DNA of 64,000 nucleotides. Source: Clostridia bacterium. GTDB taxonomy: Bacteria; Bacillota; Clostridia; Oscillospirales; Acutalibacteraceae. Location of the stretch: NCBI GenBank assembly GCA_017513525.1, contig JAFXFC010000049.1, positions 86,188 to 150,187 of the forward strand, written 5' to 3'. Both the position numbers and the translations under genes were made by a program. How positions within the stretch are numbered: position 1 is the stretch's first letter; each line of letters opens with the position of its first letter. Shown here in pieces: positions 1-9,786 of the stretch. The notes under the pieces were generated by a model. It was not told where the DNA came from and made no database searches. It worked only from the letters and a program-made list of their open reading frames with translations.

Positions 1-349
1 TTTTCAGCTTTTTCGGAAACTTTATCATCAAGTCACCAAAGGTCTGATAAGAACCGGAATATGCCCCCTCAAAGCCTCCGCCGTTATTGATAAACTCGGT
101 ATCAAGAAGCTTTGCCGCTTTATCATATTCTTTATTATTTATCAAAGAACGAAGCTGAGGTAAGTGCTTATATGCTTCGCTTTTATCCGCATCGGGATAT
201 TTATCGCCGTTCCATAAAGTAATTTCATTCATCTGAAGCTGCAGTTTATCCGTTCCCGAATAAATCATGGCTCCGAGTCTGCCGTTTCCTATGGGAAGAG
301 CTTCCTCCCATTCCTTTGCAGGTTTATCAAAATACAAATATTTTTCCAT
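1..349 (-). CDS. GH95-type alpha-L-fucosidase, N-terminal part (cut by window edge)
   Basis: Only the first 116 codons lie in the window; the gene runs off the left edge. The N-terminus holds a conserved block, PIGNGRLGAM at about residues 18-27 followed by LQLQMNEITLWNG, which is the opening signature of glycoside hydrolase family 95 enzymes that remove alpha-1,2-linked fucose (or galactose) from glycans. The start ATG at 349 follows a GGAGGG ribosome binding site. No signal peptide is seen, so the enzyme is probably cytoplasmic, acting on imported oligosaccharides. The family assignment rests on this N-terminal motif only; the catalytic domain is outside the window. Confidence 0.8.
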   Translation of the reverse strand, partial: MEKYLYFDKPAKEWEEALPIGNGRLGAMIYSGTDKLQLQMNEITLWNGDKYPDADKSEAYKHLPQLRSLINNKEYDKAAKLLDTEFINNGGGFEGAYSGSYQTFGDLMIKFPKKLK

Positions 350-443
350 TATATCACACCCTCCGCTTATGATAGCATTAATCATAAGCATTGTCAAATA
401 ATCTATTTTAACATTAAGAAAAAAAACAGTTCATGTAATGTAA

Positions 444-476
444 AAAACGACAAGATTCTACCAACCTTGTCGTTTT
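444..476 (-). terminator. Intrinsic terminator of the large surface protein gene
   Basis: An 11-bp stem (AAAACGACAAG pairing with CTTGTCGTTTT) with an 11-nt loop lies 36 bases beyond the stop codon of the gene on the minus strand. On that strand it is followed by a run of T. Confidence 0.8.
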
Positions 477-511
477 CTGAATTTATAACAGTTTTGAAAC
501 ATTAACCGATA

Positions 512-3500
512 TTATCTTTTGAAAATAGCAGCAATGCGTTCAAAAAGCATTTTAAAGAAATCAATAATTTTTTCAATTATAGATTTGGATTCTTTAATAT
601 CGGGAACAGGAACCACCGTATCCAATGCACCGATAAGCGAATATCCACGAACAGTTAAAACAATATAGCCGTCAACCGACTCATAAGCCTGACCGTTAAC
701 ATAATAACGGAAGTCATCTTTAAGGGTTCCGACTGCTCTTATAATAATGACACTTCCCACTTCAACCTCATAGGTAGCATCACCGAATACTGTATCCCAT
801 GTCATACCGAAATCCTTGGATACATTATACCAACCGATGCCGTTTGTCTTTCCGAAAACAATGTGAGCAGGCATACCGGGAATCACAGTAGGTTCAAAAT
901 CTGTGAATATATAATTATGGATTGAGGTATCTGTACCGCTTACTGTTTCTGAGGGATTTATATCCCAGAATCCTATGGGATAGCCTTCGTGTCCTACCAT
1001 ACCAGTAGGAACAAATACGGTAGCTGTTCCGTTTATATCCCACTTACCGTTGGTCTTAAGTTCAACAAGCTGAATGATAAGATCTGTTGTTCCGTCTTCC
1101 CATGTACCGTTGATAATTCTGTAAACTACAAGCTTCTGATATTTGTCAGGAATTCCGTCGGGACGATCATATTCTTCGCCGCCGCCCATGTTATCAGAAT
1201 CATAATAGAGTCTTAAAATTACAATATCATCGGCTGATTTGATAGGAACTAATGTACTGCTTGTTTCAGATACGGACTTATTAAAGATATAGCCATCGTA
1301 ATTCTTTGCTGTTGCAGTAACAGTTTCACCGATTTCACCATAGAATATTTCTGTTTCGTCAGGTTCAACGGGATAAGTGCCTGCTTCAGTTGCAATATAA
1401 TGTTCAACGATATAACGAACATTGTTAATAGGATTAATGGGTGTAGCAAACACTAAGAAGCTGTAGAGGAATGTTTCGGTTTCAGTACCGCTTACGGTTT
1501 CGGGAATTTCAGGTGACCACTTACCGCCGGTATAGCCGTCATCTGCTTTCATACCTGTGGGAGCATTGATTTCGGCTGTGCCGTTTATATCCCACTTGCC
1601 GTCAGTCTTAAGTTCAACATATTCGAACTTATCTGCTGTTGTGGCATCTGCCCAAGTACCGTTTATAATCTTATAAATTACCTTTTTCTGATACTTATCG
1701 GGGATGTTGTCGGATTCTTCACCGTTTTCTCCGCCACCTGATGTATCAGCAGCATAGTAAAGATTGATTACATTCTTCTCTTCGGCTGTTCCGATTGTGA
1801 TTTCTTCAACATCAGCACTTATAAATACATAATCTTCAATTGCAATTTCATTGCCTTCGCTCTTTACAACCGAACCAATAACTGCTGCTTCTGTCTTTGA
1901 AGGAGCAAGAACTTTATTGGTTCCTTCTTCAAGATAGTTTACTGTGTAGTTATAGCTGTTTTTTGTGTAGTAAAGTGTGATTTCATTGCCTTCAAGAGCG
2001 ATTACTACACTGTCAGCACTTGCACTGTCATAGGAATAGCCTGTGAATTCTTTCTTAAGGCTTTCTGCCGTTACAGTTTCACCAAAGATCATATTTTCTA
2101 CGGTTTGAGCTTCGAGAACAGAATTATCTACCTTATCAACATAGTTAACTTTAAGAGTAAGGTCTGTTCTTGCTGTCCACTTTGCATACACTATTGTATC
2201 TGCGTGAACTGCTGCATCTATACTTTCAACTTCATTTCCGTCTGTACAAGCTTCGTCAGAATACCAACCCTCGAACACATAACCGTCACGAACAGGAACA
2301 TAAGTAACAGGTGTTTCATAGCTCCAGATGTGAGCTGAGAATTCTGTTTCCTGATAATTGTCTTCTGTGTTCCAATCATAGATAACGTTGTACCATCTGG
2401 GAATAATTGTAACCTTCAATGTATCTGTAGGAGCATCGTGAAGAGGACTGTAACGAGCAGTATTGCCGTAAACAACGATTACGGGCCAATCAGAAACAGC
2501 AGAATCATTAATCTTGGTCAACTTAGCCTGATACTCATAAAGATTACCGTTGAAAACTTCTTTCCAAACCTCATAGCCGTAAGTACCGTCATTTGTGCCG
2601 TTTTCATTCATTCCCACTACAATACCATAAGGAGGAACTGAATGCTGAATAATTGTACCGAATTCATCTTCAGAGCCGGTTTCTTTACCTAAATATTCAA
2701 CGAGAGTTGATTCTGGACGGAAGCCTTCGCCGATAAGTGTGGCGTCAACTTCAACAGGCTGGAAATACTTTTCGGGATTAAATTCAAGGAAAGCGTTTAC
2801 GAAGGTTTCCCATCTGCTTGCTTCGGGATATATTGCAGTATAGTCATCAGCATTATAATCATTTACTATATTATCATCAGAATCTTTTGCAGTTGTTGAA
2901 TTCTGATATGTTGAGTCATAGTTTATAATGTATGTGTCTATACGGTAAGTCTTTGCAGGATCAAGTCCTGTGAACTTATAATTCTCTGAAGTACCGAGAT
3001 TTGTTTCTTCATTCCATGTGATTTCAAGGAACCGACCGTCAATATTATATGTACCGTCAGGGGTTATTTCCTCAAGCTCTACAAGCACATATGTTGCACG
3101 GGATTCGGGAGTTACATCTATACTTTCGCCGTCCTGAACATATGCACCGTCAACAATTACGTTACCTACAAGAATCTGATCCCAGTTTGCATAAAGGGTA
3201 ATATCTTCTGTAAGAAGAACACCTTCGGTTGCGGGAGCAGTGCATTCTTTATCAAGATACCAGCCAAGGAAATTGTGACCTTCCATTGCAGGCATATATC
3301 TGTCAAAATCAGGAATATAATACTGATCTTCTGCAACATCTATATCCGAGCCGTTTACCAGACCGCCCTGTGCGTCAAAGGTTACATCATATTTTTCAAC
3401 TGTGATAACAGCATCAAGAGTACCTTTCTGTCCGTTTGTATCTTCATCATAATAAGCACCGTTTAATAAGGTACCGTATTTTGCACCGTCGGCAACATCG

Positions 3501-5866
3501 CCCATAGTACCCGTAAAGTTACCGTCAGAATAGGTTACGGTAACACCGTTTAAGCTTTTCTCGGGAACAGTGATAGTCGCATTATCATAAACATAAGCGT
3601 AGATAACAGCACGATAACCGTAAGGTATTTCACTGTCGTGGTCATATTTCCAAACGGGATATGAACCGTTACCCTCGCCTGTTGTCTTATCTATATCAAC
3701 ACGAATGCCGGGGTTATTGCCTTCCTGCTGTGTGATGATATTCCACTGATTGTCTTCTTCAGACCAGGCTTTGATCTTAACAATTACAGCTTCAGGATAA
3801 AGTTCTTTGGGAACATCTTCGGCCATTTCAACACTGAACTCAAGGTCAAAGTCGGAAGGATTGAAAGTCAAGGGAATGGTTATTGTCCAGTTTCCGTTTT
3901 CATCTTTAATCTTTTCGATTACACCAACATCATAACCTGACTTACTTAAAGCTACACCAAACATTGAACTTTCGAGTAATCCTGTGTAAGTTGCAGCAGT
4001 TGCAACATATTTTGAAAATACTGATTCATCAGTGTGTTCACTGCAATAAGTCGGAATATAGTCAAATGCCATAGGATTACCGTTGCCGTCGGTAACACCA
4101 TTTGCAGTGAATATTAATTTATCACCGGTTTCAAGATATACATCTGAATCCTTTTTCATCTCAAGGAAGTTTATAACTAAATCATCCTTGTCATCATTCT
4201 GATTGTGACCGCCGTCAGCATGATGGTCAATAGTTACATTTATAGTAACATTTACTTCCTTTTCCCATTGTGCAACAAGAGTTAAAGGAGAAGATATACT
4301 TGATGTTACAATTGCATCAGGAGCGAATATTTTGTCACCCAGTTTCCAGCCTGCAAAAACATATCCGTCACGAACAGGAATATTCTTTGTCGCTTTTACT
4401 GCTGTTGCACTTGAATAAATTTCCGTACCGGGATCTTCATTATCTTTGAAGGCACCGCCGTTTACATCATATTTTACGCTGTAATGATGAAGGTGAAGTT
4501 CACTGTTTGCATGCTCAATAACGAGCTTATATTCTCTTGCCTGATGATATTCGGGACCGTCATCATGCCAAGGATAATAAATACCGTTTTCTACACTTGC
4601 CGTATATGTACCAATAGTACTGCGGTCAAGTCTGATAAAGTTTGCGTCTTCAATTTCTGCATCTTCATCTTTCTCAAGAAGATAGAGAACAACATCTTCT
4701 CCATGGATGTCAGCAATATCAGTTAATGTTCTGTCAAGGTAAGTGTATATTGTAGCTAAATATAAGGGTTTGGTTGTATCGTAAACATAAGCATATGCAT
4801 ATTTTGTTTCGCCGTTTTTATCTTTATACTCACCGCGCACTTCAACTGCATAGTTGGTATTAGGCGTAAGACCCGTAAAAATAATTGTGCCGTCATCCTG
4901 CTTTACACCCTCTGCACCGCCGATAAAATAGTCACAGCGGTCATCAAGGTTTCCTGTGAGTGTTAAAGTAGTAGTTGTTGTTGAGGTTGTCGGCTTTTTA
5001 AATACGAATACTGTTGTAATTGCATCGCCGCTTGTGTCGTTGTGAAACTTACAGTTACCTTTTGAAATATCAAGTTCAACCTGTGCATCACCGGTTGTTT
5101 CGGTGCTTGTTCCTGCGTTTGTACCTGTTATATAGTAGTCACCGTTTTCTTTGGTTAATTTTATATAATTACTGCCGCTGATGATTTTACCGTTATCAAC
5201 AAAGCTTTCAACGCAAGTGATATGCAAAATGGCACTTTCTCCGAGAAGGTCTTTAACATTACGCTTGTCACCTTCAAAAAGACCGAGCACAACATTATCC
5301 ATATCAGCATCAAGGCTATAGGCTACAAAACCTTTTCTGTTGTTATTAGTTCCCGTGCCGGTGTGTGAATCAGAGCAAATCACATTACCATTAGCATCAA
5401 GAACTTCAACGGTAACGGTACCCTGAAGAGAAGTTCTGCCTATATTTGCACCGTAAACTGCTGCCCATGCATAACCTTTTCCTGTGAAGCTGTTTTTATA
5501 GCTTCTTCCTGCCATATTGGAAGATGAAGAAACACTATTGTTGTAAACTTCAACTTCACCGTCGGTATTGTTGATAGAATACATATTGTGAGAGTTATAG
5601 ACATACAGATATGTACCCAGACCATTGCTCCATCTATAAGTCAGCTCCTGCGGGTTACCTTCATAACCGTAAACAGTAGCATGCAAAAGCTCACTGGAGC
5701 GAAGATCATTCTGAGCGCCGCGCATGAAGCTTTCAATCACAACACTGTAAGTTGGAGCTTTTGCCTGATTTTCTGCCAATGACTGTATTTCTTGTGCAAA
5801 TACGCCCATTGGTGCCATGCACAATAACATTGTAAGAACCAGAACAATGCTTAAAAACTTTTTCAT
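512..5866 (-). CDS. Secreted multi-repeat surface protein (InlB B-type and MucBP-like repeats)
   Basis: A 1784-residue exported protein. The N-terminus (MKKFLSIVLVLTMLLC...) is a signal peptide ending near VFA. The ATG at 5866 is chosen because AAGGAG lies 8 bases upstream; a GTG three codons earlier falls inside that ribosome binding site. Three Listeria-Bacteroides (InlB B) repeats with GGxF...GYxFxGW...A.W signatures sit near residues 459-535, 824-897 and 1155-1232. MucBP-like repeats (VNYVDK..., YTVNYLEEG..., YIVEHYIA...) follow at about 1235-1375 and 1477-1555. Two roughly 85-residue repeats beginning YQKxVxYxIINGTW lie near 1390 and 1573. The C-terminus is an amphipathic, Phe/Ile/Lys-rich helix, with no LPXTG motif. 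The likely role is cell-surface binding to host mucin or glycans; the ligand is unknown. It is monocistronic, with its own promoter and terminator. Confidence 0.85.
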   Translation of the reverse strand: MKKFLSIVLVLTMLLCMAPMGVFAQEIQSLAENQAKAPTYSVVIESFMRGAQNDLRSSELLHATVYGYEGNPQELTYRWSNGLGTYLYVYNSHNMYSINNTDGEVEVYNNSVSSSSNMAGRSYKNSFTGKGYAWAAVYGANIGRTSLQGTVTVEVLDANGNVICSDSHTGTGTNNNRKGFVAYSLDADMDNVVLGLFEGDKRNVKDLLGESAILHITCVESFVDNGKIISGSNYIKLTKENGDYYITGTNAGTSTETTGDAQVELDISKGNCKFHNDTSGDAITTVFVFKKPTTSTTTTTLTLTGNLDDRCDYFIGGAEGVKQDDGTIIFTGLTPNTNYAVEVRGEYKDKNGETKYAYAYVYDTTKPLYLATIYTYLDRTLTDIADIHGEDVVLYLLEKDEDAEIEDANFIRLDRSTIGTYTASVENGIYYPWHDDGPEYHQAREYKLVIEHANSELHLHHYSVKYDVNGGAFKDNEDPGTEIYSSATAVKATKNIPVRDGYVFAGWKLGDKIFAPDAIVTSSISSPLTLVAQWEKEVNVTINVTIDHHADGGHNQNDDKDDLVINFLEMKKDSDVYLETGDKLIFTANGVTDGNGNPMAFDYIPTYCSEHTDESVFSKYVATAATYTGLLESSMFGVALSKSGYDVGVIEKIKDENGNWTITIPLTFNPSDFDLEFSVEMAEDVPKELYPEAVIVKIKAWSEEDNQWNIITQQEGNNPGIRVDIDKTTGEGNGSYPVWKYDHDSEIPYGYRAVIYAYVYDNATITVPEKSLNGVTVTYSDGNFTGTMGDVADGAKYGTLLNGAYYDEDTNGQKGTLDAVITVEKYDVTFDAQGGLVNGSDIDVAEDQYYIPDFDRYMPAMEGHNFLGWYLDKECTAPATEGVLLTEDITLYANWDQILVGNVIVDGAYVQDGESIDVTPESRATYVLVELEEITPDGTYNIDGRFLEITWNEETNLGTSENYKFTGLDPAKTYRIDTYIINYDSTYQNSTTAKDSDDNIVNDYNADDYTAIYPEASRWETFVNAFLEFNPEKYFQPVEVDATLIGEGFRPESTLVEYLGKETGSEDEFGTIIQHSVPPYGIVVGMNENGTNDGTYGYEVWKEVFNGNLYEYQAKLTKINDSAVSDWPVIVVYGNTARYSPLHDAPTDTLKVTIIPRWYNVIYDWNTEDNYQETEFSAHIWSYETPVTYVPVRDGYVFEGWYSDEACTDGNEVESIDAAVHADTIVYAKWTARTDLTLKVNYVDKVDNSVLEAQTVENMIFGETVTAESLKKEFTGYSYDSASADSVVIALEGNEITLYYTKNSYNYTVNYLEEGTNKVLAPSKTEAAVIGSVVKSEGNEIAIEDYVFISADVEEITIGTAEEKNVINLYYAADTSGGGENGEESDNIPDKYQKKVIYKIINGTWADATTADKFEYVELKTDGKWDINGTAEINAPTGMKADDGYTGGKWSPEIPETVSGTETETFLYSFLVFATPINPINNVRYIVEHYIATEAGTYPVEPDETEIFYGEIGETVTATAKNYDGYIFNKSVSETSSTLVPIKSADDIVILRLYYDSDNMGGGEEYDRPDGIPDKYQKLVVYRIINGTWEDGTTDLIIQLVELKTNGKWDINGTATVFVPTGMVGHEGYPIGFWDINPSETVSGTDTSIHNYIFTDFEPTVIPGMPAHIVFGKTNGIGWYNVSKDFGMTWDTVFGDATYEVEVGSVIIIRAVGTLKDDFRYYVNGQAYESVDGYIVLTVRGYSLIGALDTVVPVPDIKESKSIIEKIIDFFKMLFERIAAIFKR

Positions 5867-5901
5867 AAAAATCACTCCTTATTTATTTTCCTGATTATTA
5901 A

Positions 5902-5930
5902 AATATATTCATTAATAAATAGATTGTCAA
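5902..5930 (-). promoter_or_regulatory. Sigma-A promoter of the surface protein gene
   Basis: On the minus strand TTGACA (5925-5930) and TATATT (5902-5907) are separated by 17 bases, 36 bases upstream of the start codon. The -35 box is a perfect consensus, so strong expression is expected. Confidence 0.75.
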
Positions 5931-6024
5931 GAAAAAAAATGATAAAATTAAAAATACAATTTATAATTTTTTTTAATATGAAATATTAATTTTTTTAATT
6001 ATACATACAATTATTCCGGCAATA

Positions 6025-7209
6025 TTATTCAGATATTTTTATCTTTGCAACTGTTATTTTATAGGTTGATTCATAACACGGAGGATTGTTTACATAGTAA
6101 AGTGTGGTACCGCCAGGTGAGAAGAAAAGAGACGGACTGTATCCGCATTTTTCATAAGGGTCTAATGTATAAGGTATCGGATTATCAACGGGAATGAATG
6201 TTTTTCCGTAGTCAAAGCTTAAAAACATATCTGTTCCCGTATCGCTTCCGCCTTCAACAGGATGCTTTCCGACAACAACAAGTGTTCCGCATTCTCCACC
6301 GACAGGTGTCCACGCCGTGTACGGAGATGAGCCAAAAGTTTTTCCTTGGGCAGATACGATTTCACCGTAGTCTGAAACATCTCCCCAGTTATCAAGTGAA
6401 GTAGATTTCTTACAATAAATCGGATTACCGTTAATACCTACCATTTCATATACCATGAAATATTCGCCGCTGCCCATTTTCGTAACAGATACCATTCCCG
6501 GCCGAAGATCTGAATCTTCACAGGCAACACATTCCTGCTTTTCGCTCCAGTTAATGAGGTCAGTTGTGTACTTAAAAACGAGCTTCTGTGAATGCTCGGG
6601 ATCGGAATCATCAGCATAGAAACAGAAAAGTCTTCCTGTTTCTTCCTCATATATAAGGTACGGTTCCCATACACCCCATTCAAGTCCCCCTGCCTTATCA
6701 ACATTAGAGAAAGCGGTAAATGTTCTTCCGAGATCCGTGCTGTAATATAAAGTTATGGTACTGTCGGTAATTCCTTCGCCGTATATGGATGTTGCGGCAA
6801 GAATTACAGTACCTTTTTCAAATTCTCCCATATCAACAGGTAATTCATATAAAAAAGGCATCCATTCATTCCAATAACCCTCATTTAAGTTATCCTTTAC
6901 GGTACTTACCTGTTCCCAAGTGACAGCATCATCGGTGCTTTCATATACGGGATATGTACTTCCCCACTTTTCAAAAGCTGCAAGAAGCTTACCGTTATCT
7001 TCATCATTTTTCTGATAACTTAATCTTATAATCGTAGGATATTCGGATACATTCGTACTGCTTTTATCCTCGGGAACATATATATCGTTTACACTTTCTA
7101 TCACAAAAGAACACGGTAACTTATTGTAATTTGTATTATCACAAGAAGCAAATACTGTCCCGAAAATAATCAGCAATACAGTTACTAAACAAAAAACTCT
7201 TTTTTTCAC
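6025..7209 (-). CDS. Sialidase-fold (BNR/Asp-box) lipoprotein
   Basis: A 394-residue exported protein. I start it at the GTG at 7209 because AAGAAGGTG lies just upstream and the product then begins VKKRVFCLVTVLLIIFG, a lipoprotein signal with lipobox VFASC (Cys23). An upstream ATG at 7260 has no ribosome binding site. Asp-box-like motifs (STDDAVTW, STDLGRTF, SFDYGKTF) mark a beta-propeller of the sialidase superfamily. The true substrate cannot be read: the fold covers sialidases, arabinanases and non-catalytic propellers, and I do not see a clear FRIP motif. It lies 72 bases behind murQ in the same direction and may be the last gene of a kinase-murQ-lipoprotein unit, which would put a surface glycan-binding or hydrolase step beside amino-sugar use. 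Confidence 0.7.
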   Translation of the reverse strand: MKKRVFCLVTVLLIIFGTVFASCDNTNYNKLPCSFVIESVNDIYVPEDKSSTNVSEYPTIIRLSYQKNDEDNGKLLAAFEKWGSTYPVYESTDDAVTWEQVSTVKDNLNEGYWNEWMPFLYELPVDMGEFEKGTVILAATSIYGEGITDSTITLYYSTDLGRTFTAFSNVDKAGGLEWGVWEPYLIYEEETGRLFCFYADDSDPEHSQKLVFKYTTDLINWSEKQECVACEDSDLRPGMVSVTKMGSGEYFMVYEMVGINGNPIYCKKSTSLDNWGDVSDYGEIVSAQGKTFGSSPYTAWTPVGGECGTLVVVGKHPVEGGSDTGTDMFLSFDYGKTFIPVDNPIPYTLDPYEKCGYSPSLFFSPGGTTLYYVNNPPCYESTYKITVAKIKISE

Positions 7210-7280
7210 TATCGGCACCTTCTTTTTTTTGAAAAAATTTTGTTTCAACATAAGAAACATTCTAAATAGATATTATTGCA

Positions 7281-8087
7281 TTATGCATCTCCTTCAACAA
7301 CAGAACGGATATTCCAGCCAGCATCTTCAAGCAATTGCTCTGATATTTCATCTGAACAGTTGAGAATTTCGGTAACTATTCCTATCATTCTTTTTCTCAG
7401 TTTTTTATTAGTTGGTCTGAGATTTATCATCAGGTTTTCATAAACACAGCCGCATTTAACCATGGATACAGTTGAAATCATATTAAGAATTATTTTCTGT
7501 GCCGTACCTGCTTTCATTCTCGTTGACCCTGTAATAACCTCGGGCCCCGTATCGGCACAGATATCAACATCTGCCACTTTACCCAATTCCGTATCGGGAT
7601 TATTGGTAACGGAAACTGTTTTTGCACCTATGCTTTTTGCGTAATTTACTGCAGAAATTACATATGCCGCCGAACCTGAAGCGGAAATTCCGATTAATAT
7701 ATCCTTCTTGCTGAAATTATGATCCTTCAAATCATTAACTGCCATTTCGGCGTTATCTTCTGCATTTTCGGCAGCTTTGAACATACATTTTTCTCCGCCG
7801 GCAATGATTCCGTTGAATAAATCATAAGTCACACCAAAAGTTGGCGGACACTCCGCGGCATCACACACACCAAGTCGGCCCGAAGTTCCGCTTCCGATAT
7901 AAAATACTCTGCCGCCTGATTTTATTGTTTCAGCTGTCATATCGCATGCTTTTTCAATTGTCGGAAGTGCCTTATTAACAGCCAAAGTTACATTACTGTT
8001 TTCTTGGTTTATTATCTTCAGCATTTCATATGTAGACATCTTATCAATATTATATGTATTCTGATTTCTCATTTCAGTTTTAAGCAT
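7281..8087 (-). CDS. murQ: N-acetylmuramic acid 6-phosphate etherase MurQ
   Basis: MurQ cleaves the D-lactyl ether of MurNAc-6-phosphate, giving GlcNAc-6-phosphate and D-lactate in cytoplasmic peptidoglycan recycling. The SIS-domain signature GSGTSGRLGVCDAAECPPTF is at about residues 65-84, with the presumed catalytic Glu79 and a second conserved acid in AENAEDN (about Glu110). The substrate-loop sequence GSTRMKAGTAQK is also present. At 268 residues it is about 30 shorter than usual, and the C-terminal helical part is reduced. The start overlaps the upstream kinase by 8 bp and uses a GGCGGTGAAA site, so the two are translationally coupled. Confidence 0.93.
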   Translation of the reverse strand: MLKTEMRNQNTYNIDKMSTYEMLKIINQENSNVTLAVNKALPTIEKACDMTAETIKSGGRVFYIGSGTSGRLGVCDAAECPPTFGVTYDLFNGIIAGGEKCMFKAAENAEDNAEMAVNDLKDHNFSKKDILIGISASGSAAYVISAVNYAKSIGAKTVSVTNNPDTELGKVADVDICADTGPEVITGSTRMKAGTAQKIILNMISTVSMVKCGCVYENLMINLRPTNKKLRKRMIGIVTEILNCSDEISEQLLEDAGWNIRSVVEGDA

Positions 8088-8991
8088 TTATTTCACCGCC
8101 TATGATGTTTGCTTTCGCAAGAGATACTGCACCATTAACCGTCGGTTGATCACAAAATATAAGCGGATAATCTTCTTCAATGTATTTAAGCAATAAAGGT
8201 TTCAATACATCTTTCTGCTTACATAATCCACCGCAGATGACGGTTTTCTCATTATTTTTAAGAAAACTACGGGCAGCAGTAATTATTTTTGCCGCTTCTC
8301 GTGAATTAAGGTCTAAAATTCTCTCTGCTTCAACATCACCCTGTTTAAACGCATCAAAAATTACGGGGGCAAAAGAAGCAACATATGCTGCTGCGCCCGA
8401 ATAAATCTCCGAAAGTGAATCTTCAAGTTTTTTTCCGAGCTTATTTTCAATAAGGCTTAAAATCAATTGGCTTCCGCCTCTGCCGTCAAGGAATTCAAAG
8501 GCTGAATTAAGAGCATCCGAGCCTAAATGAAAACCGCTTCCGCCTTTGTCTATCATATAGCCCCAGCCACCTATACGGTGACGCTCTGTGTCCGATTGGC
8601 TGAATGCAGCTATTCCTGTCCCCATAATAACGGCTACTCCGTTTTCTCCCTTTAAGGCGACTTCTAAAGTGCTGTCAGTATCACTGCCGTTTGCATAAGA
8701 ACCGAAACCGAATTCACCTAAGAATCGGTAAATTTCAGATTTTATATTTTTTGAACTTCCTCCCGAAATCCCTGCAAACACGGATATTTCATTGTAATTC
8801 AAGTCCTCACATATTTTAGAAATTCCAAGTCTGAGTACCAATTCGGAGTTTTCGATTCCACGGTTTATAGGATTTGATGAATCGAGAATAATTTGTTTGA
8901 TTTTCCTTTCATTTAAATCCGTCAACAAAAACTCGGTCTTAGTCCCGCCTCCGTCAATGCCTAAAAGAAATTTTATATTATTTTCGCTCAT
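8080..8991 (-). CDS. BadF/BadG-type N-acetylglucosamine/N-acetylmuramate kinase
   Basis: A 304-residue ASKHA-fold sugar kinase of the BadF/BadG/BcrA family. The phosphate-binding loop LLGIDGGGTKTEF is at the N-terminus, a second glycine-rich block (VAVIMGTGIAAF) is in the middle, and the adenosine-side block (EKTVICGGLCKQ) is near the C-terminus. The start at 8991 follows GGAGGG; upstream ATGs lack a site. This family includes GlcNAc kinases and the Clostridium acetobutylicum MurK, which phosphorylates MurNAc and GlcNAc. Overlap with murQ makes MurNAc the best-supported substrate (inference). The product would be MurNAc-6-phosphate, the substrate of MurQ. Confidence 0.88.
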   Translation of the reverse strand: MSENNIKFLLGIDGGGTKTEFLLTDLNERKIKQIILDSSNPINRGIENSELVLRLGISKICEDLNYNEISVFAGISGGSSKNIKSEIYRFLGEFGFGSYANGSDTDSTLEVALKGENGVAVIMGTGIAAFSQSDTERHRIGGWGYMIDKGGSGFHLGSDALNSAFEFLDGRGGSQLILSLIENKLGKKLEDSLSEIYSGAAAYVASFAPVIFDAFKQGDVEAERILDLNSREAAKIITAARSFLKNNEKTVICGGLCKQKDVLKPLLLKYIEEDYPLIFCDQPTVNGAVSLAKANIIGGEINA

Positions 8992-9073
8992 TAAATCCCT
9001 CCTCACACAAACTTTTAACATAAACACTGTTCACCGATTTCTACGCATATCGGTATTACACTGAATTAGTTTC

Positions 9074-9102
9074 ATTATATACATTTTTCAAATACACTTC
9101 AA
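9074..9102 (-). promoter_or_regulatory. Sigma-A promoter of the kinase-murQ operon
   Basis: On the minus strand TTGAAG (9097-9102) and TATAAT (9074-9079) are 17 bases apart. The leader of about 75 bases contains a hairpin with 6-bp arms (ACCGAT/ATCGGT, 9033-9054), which could be a regulatory structure or an operator. Confidence 0.65.
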
Positions 9103-9214
9103 TAGAAATATAAAAAGTACTTGTCATCTTTTCGGCAAATGATTCTTGCTCAGATTAAACTTCATAATATAACAAAAACATAATGAGTTATTCAAACGCA
9201 GTATTATTCAAATA

Positions 9215-9243
9215 TTGACATATTTCCTGCAAAAATATATTAT
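9215..9243 (+). promoter_or_regulatory. Sigma-A promoter ahead of the decayed gene and the mannosidase
   Basis: TTGACA (9215-9220) and TATTAT (9238-9243) are spaced by 17 bases. It sits just in front of the pseudogene remnant and may now drive the GH38 gene 544 bases downstream. Confidence 0.55.
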
Positions 9244-9258
9244 TGATATATACTAAAA

Positions 9259-9730
9259 AAGGATTTCCCGTTCAATGATCCGAGAAGCATCAACCAGAGC
9301 TCATACACCTCGGTTGGAGTAGGTGCAATGGCAAGATTTGAGCTTGATGAAAACTACATAATAGGACAGCACCCTGAGCGTTACGAGAATGCCGCACAAT
9401 TCTGTATTGTTGAAGCAGACAATGACGGAAGTGTACGTCTGAGAGGTTATGATCTTTTATCAGACACATTTTCTGTGATTACTATATCGAAAATATAAAT
9501 TCTCCCGACACCTTCGCCTACACATATAAAAACATAAAAGCACATGACAAAGCACCCGTATTCCCTGAAAATACCCACGCCGAAGTAAGTCTTACAAAAA
9601 AGCGGAGATTACAGAATAAAGCGATATTCCGTAAGCACGAAAAACCTACACTCTCACCCTAACGGCAGAAAGTGCATATCATCTTTATTCTGAGCCCGTT
9701 ACAATTACTTTTAGTATCCCTGAAAAATAA
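9259..9730 (+). pseudogene. Remnant of a calcineurin-like metallophosphoesterase, C-terminal part
   Basis: The stretch is coding-like but broken. One frame reads NDPRSINQSSYTSVG, then ARFELDENYIIG, then FCIVEADNDGSVRLRGYDLL up to a stop at 9496. After a frame change near 9477 it continues DYYIENINSPDTFAYTYKNI and on to PVFPENTHAEV. After further shifts it ends LTAESAYHLYSEPVTITF with a stop at 9730. This order (NDPRSI...YTSVG, AAQFxIVEVDND, YDLLTDSF, YYIE, APVFPE) resembles the end of secreted Firmicute metallophosphoesterases that continue into fibronectin-like domains. The phosphoesterase core, a start codon and a ribosome binding site are absent. This is a decayed gene, not an active one. 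Confidence 0.65.
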
Positions 9731-9786
9731 TCAGAATAATCAGTTATAAAAGTGTAAAATAAAACTATATTCCGGAGAATCTGCTT

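Noticed and set aside
5867..5875. GTG start three codons upstream of the surface protein ATG
   Set aside because: This GTG lies inside the AAGGAG ribosome binding site of the ATG at 5866.
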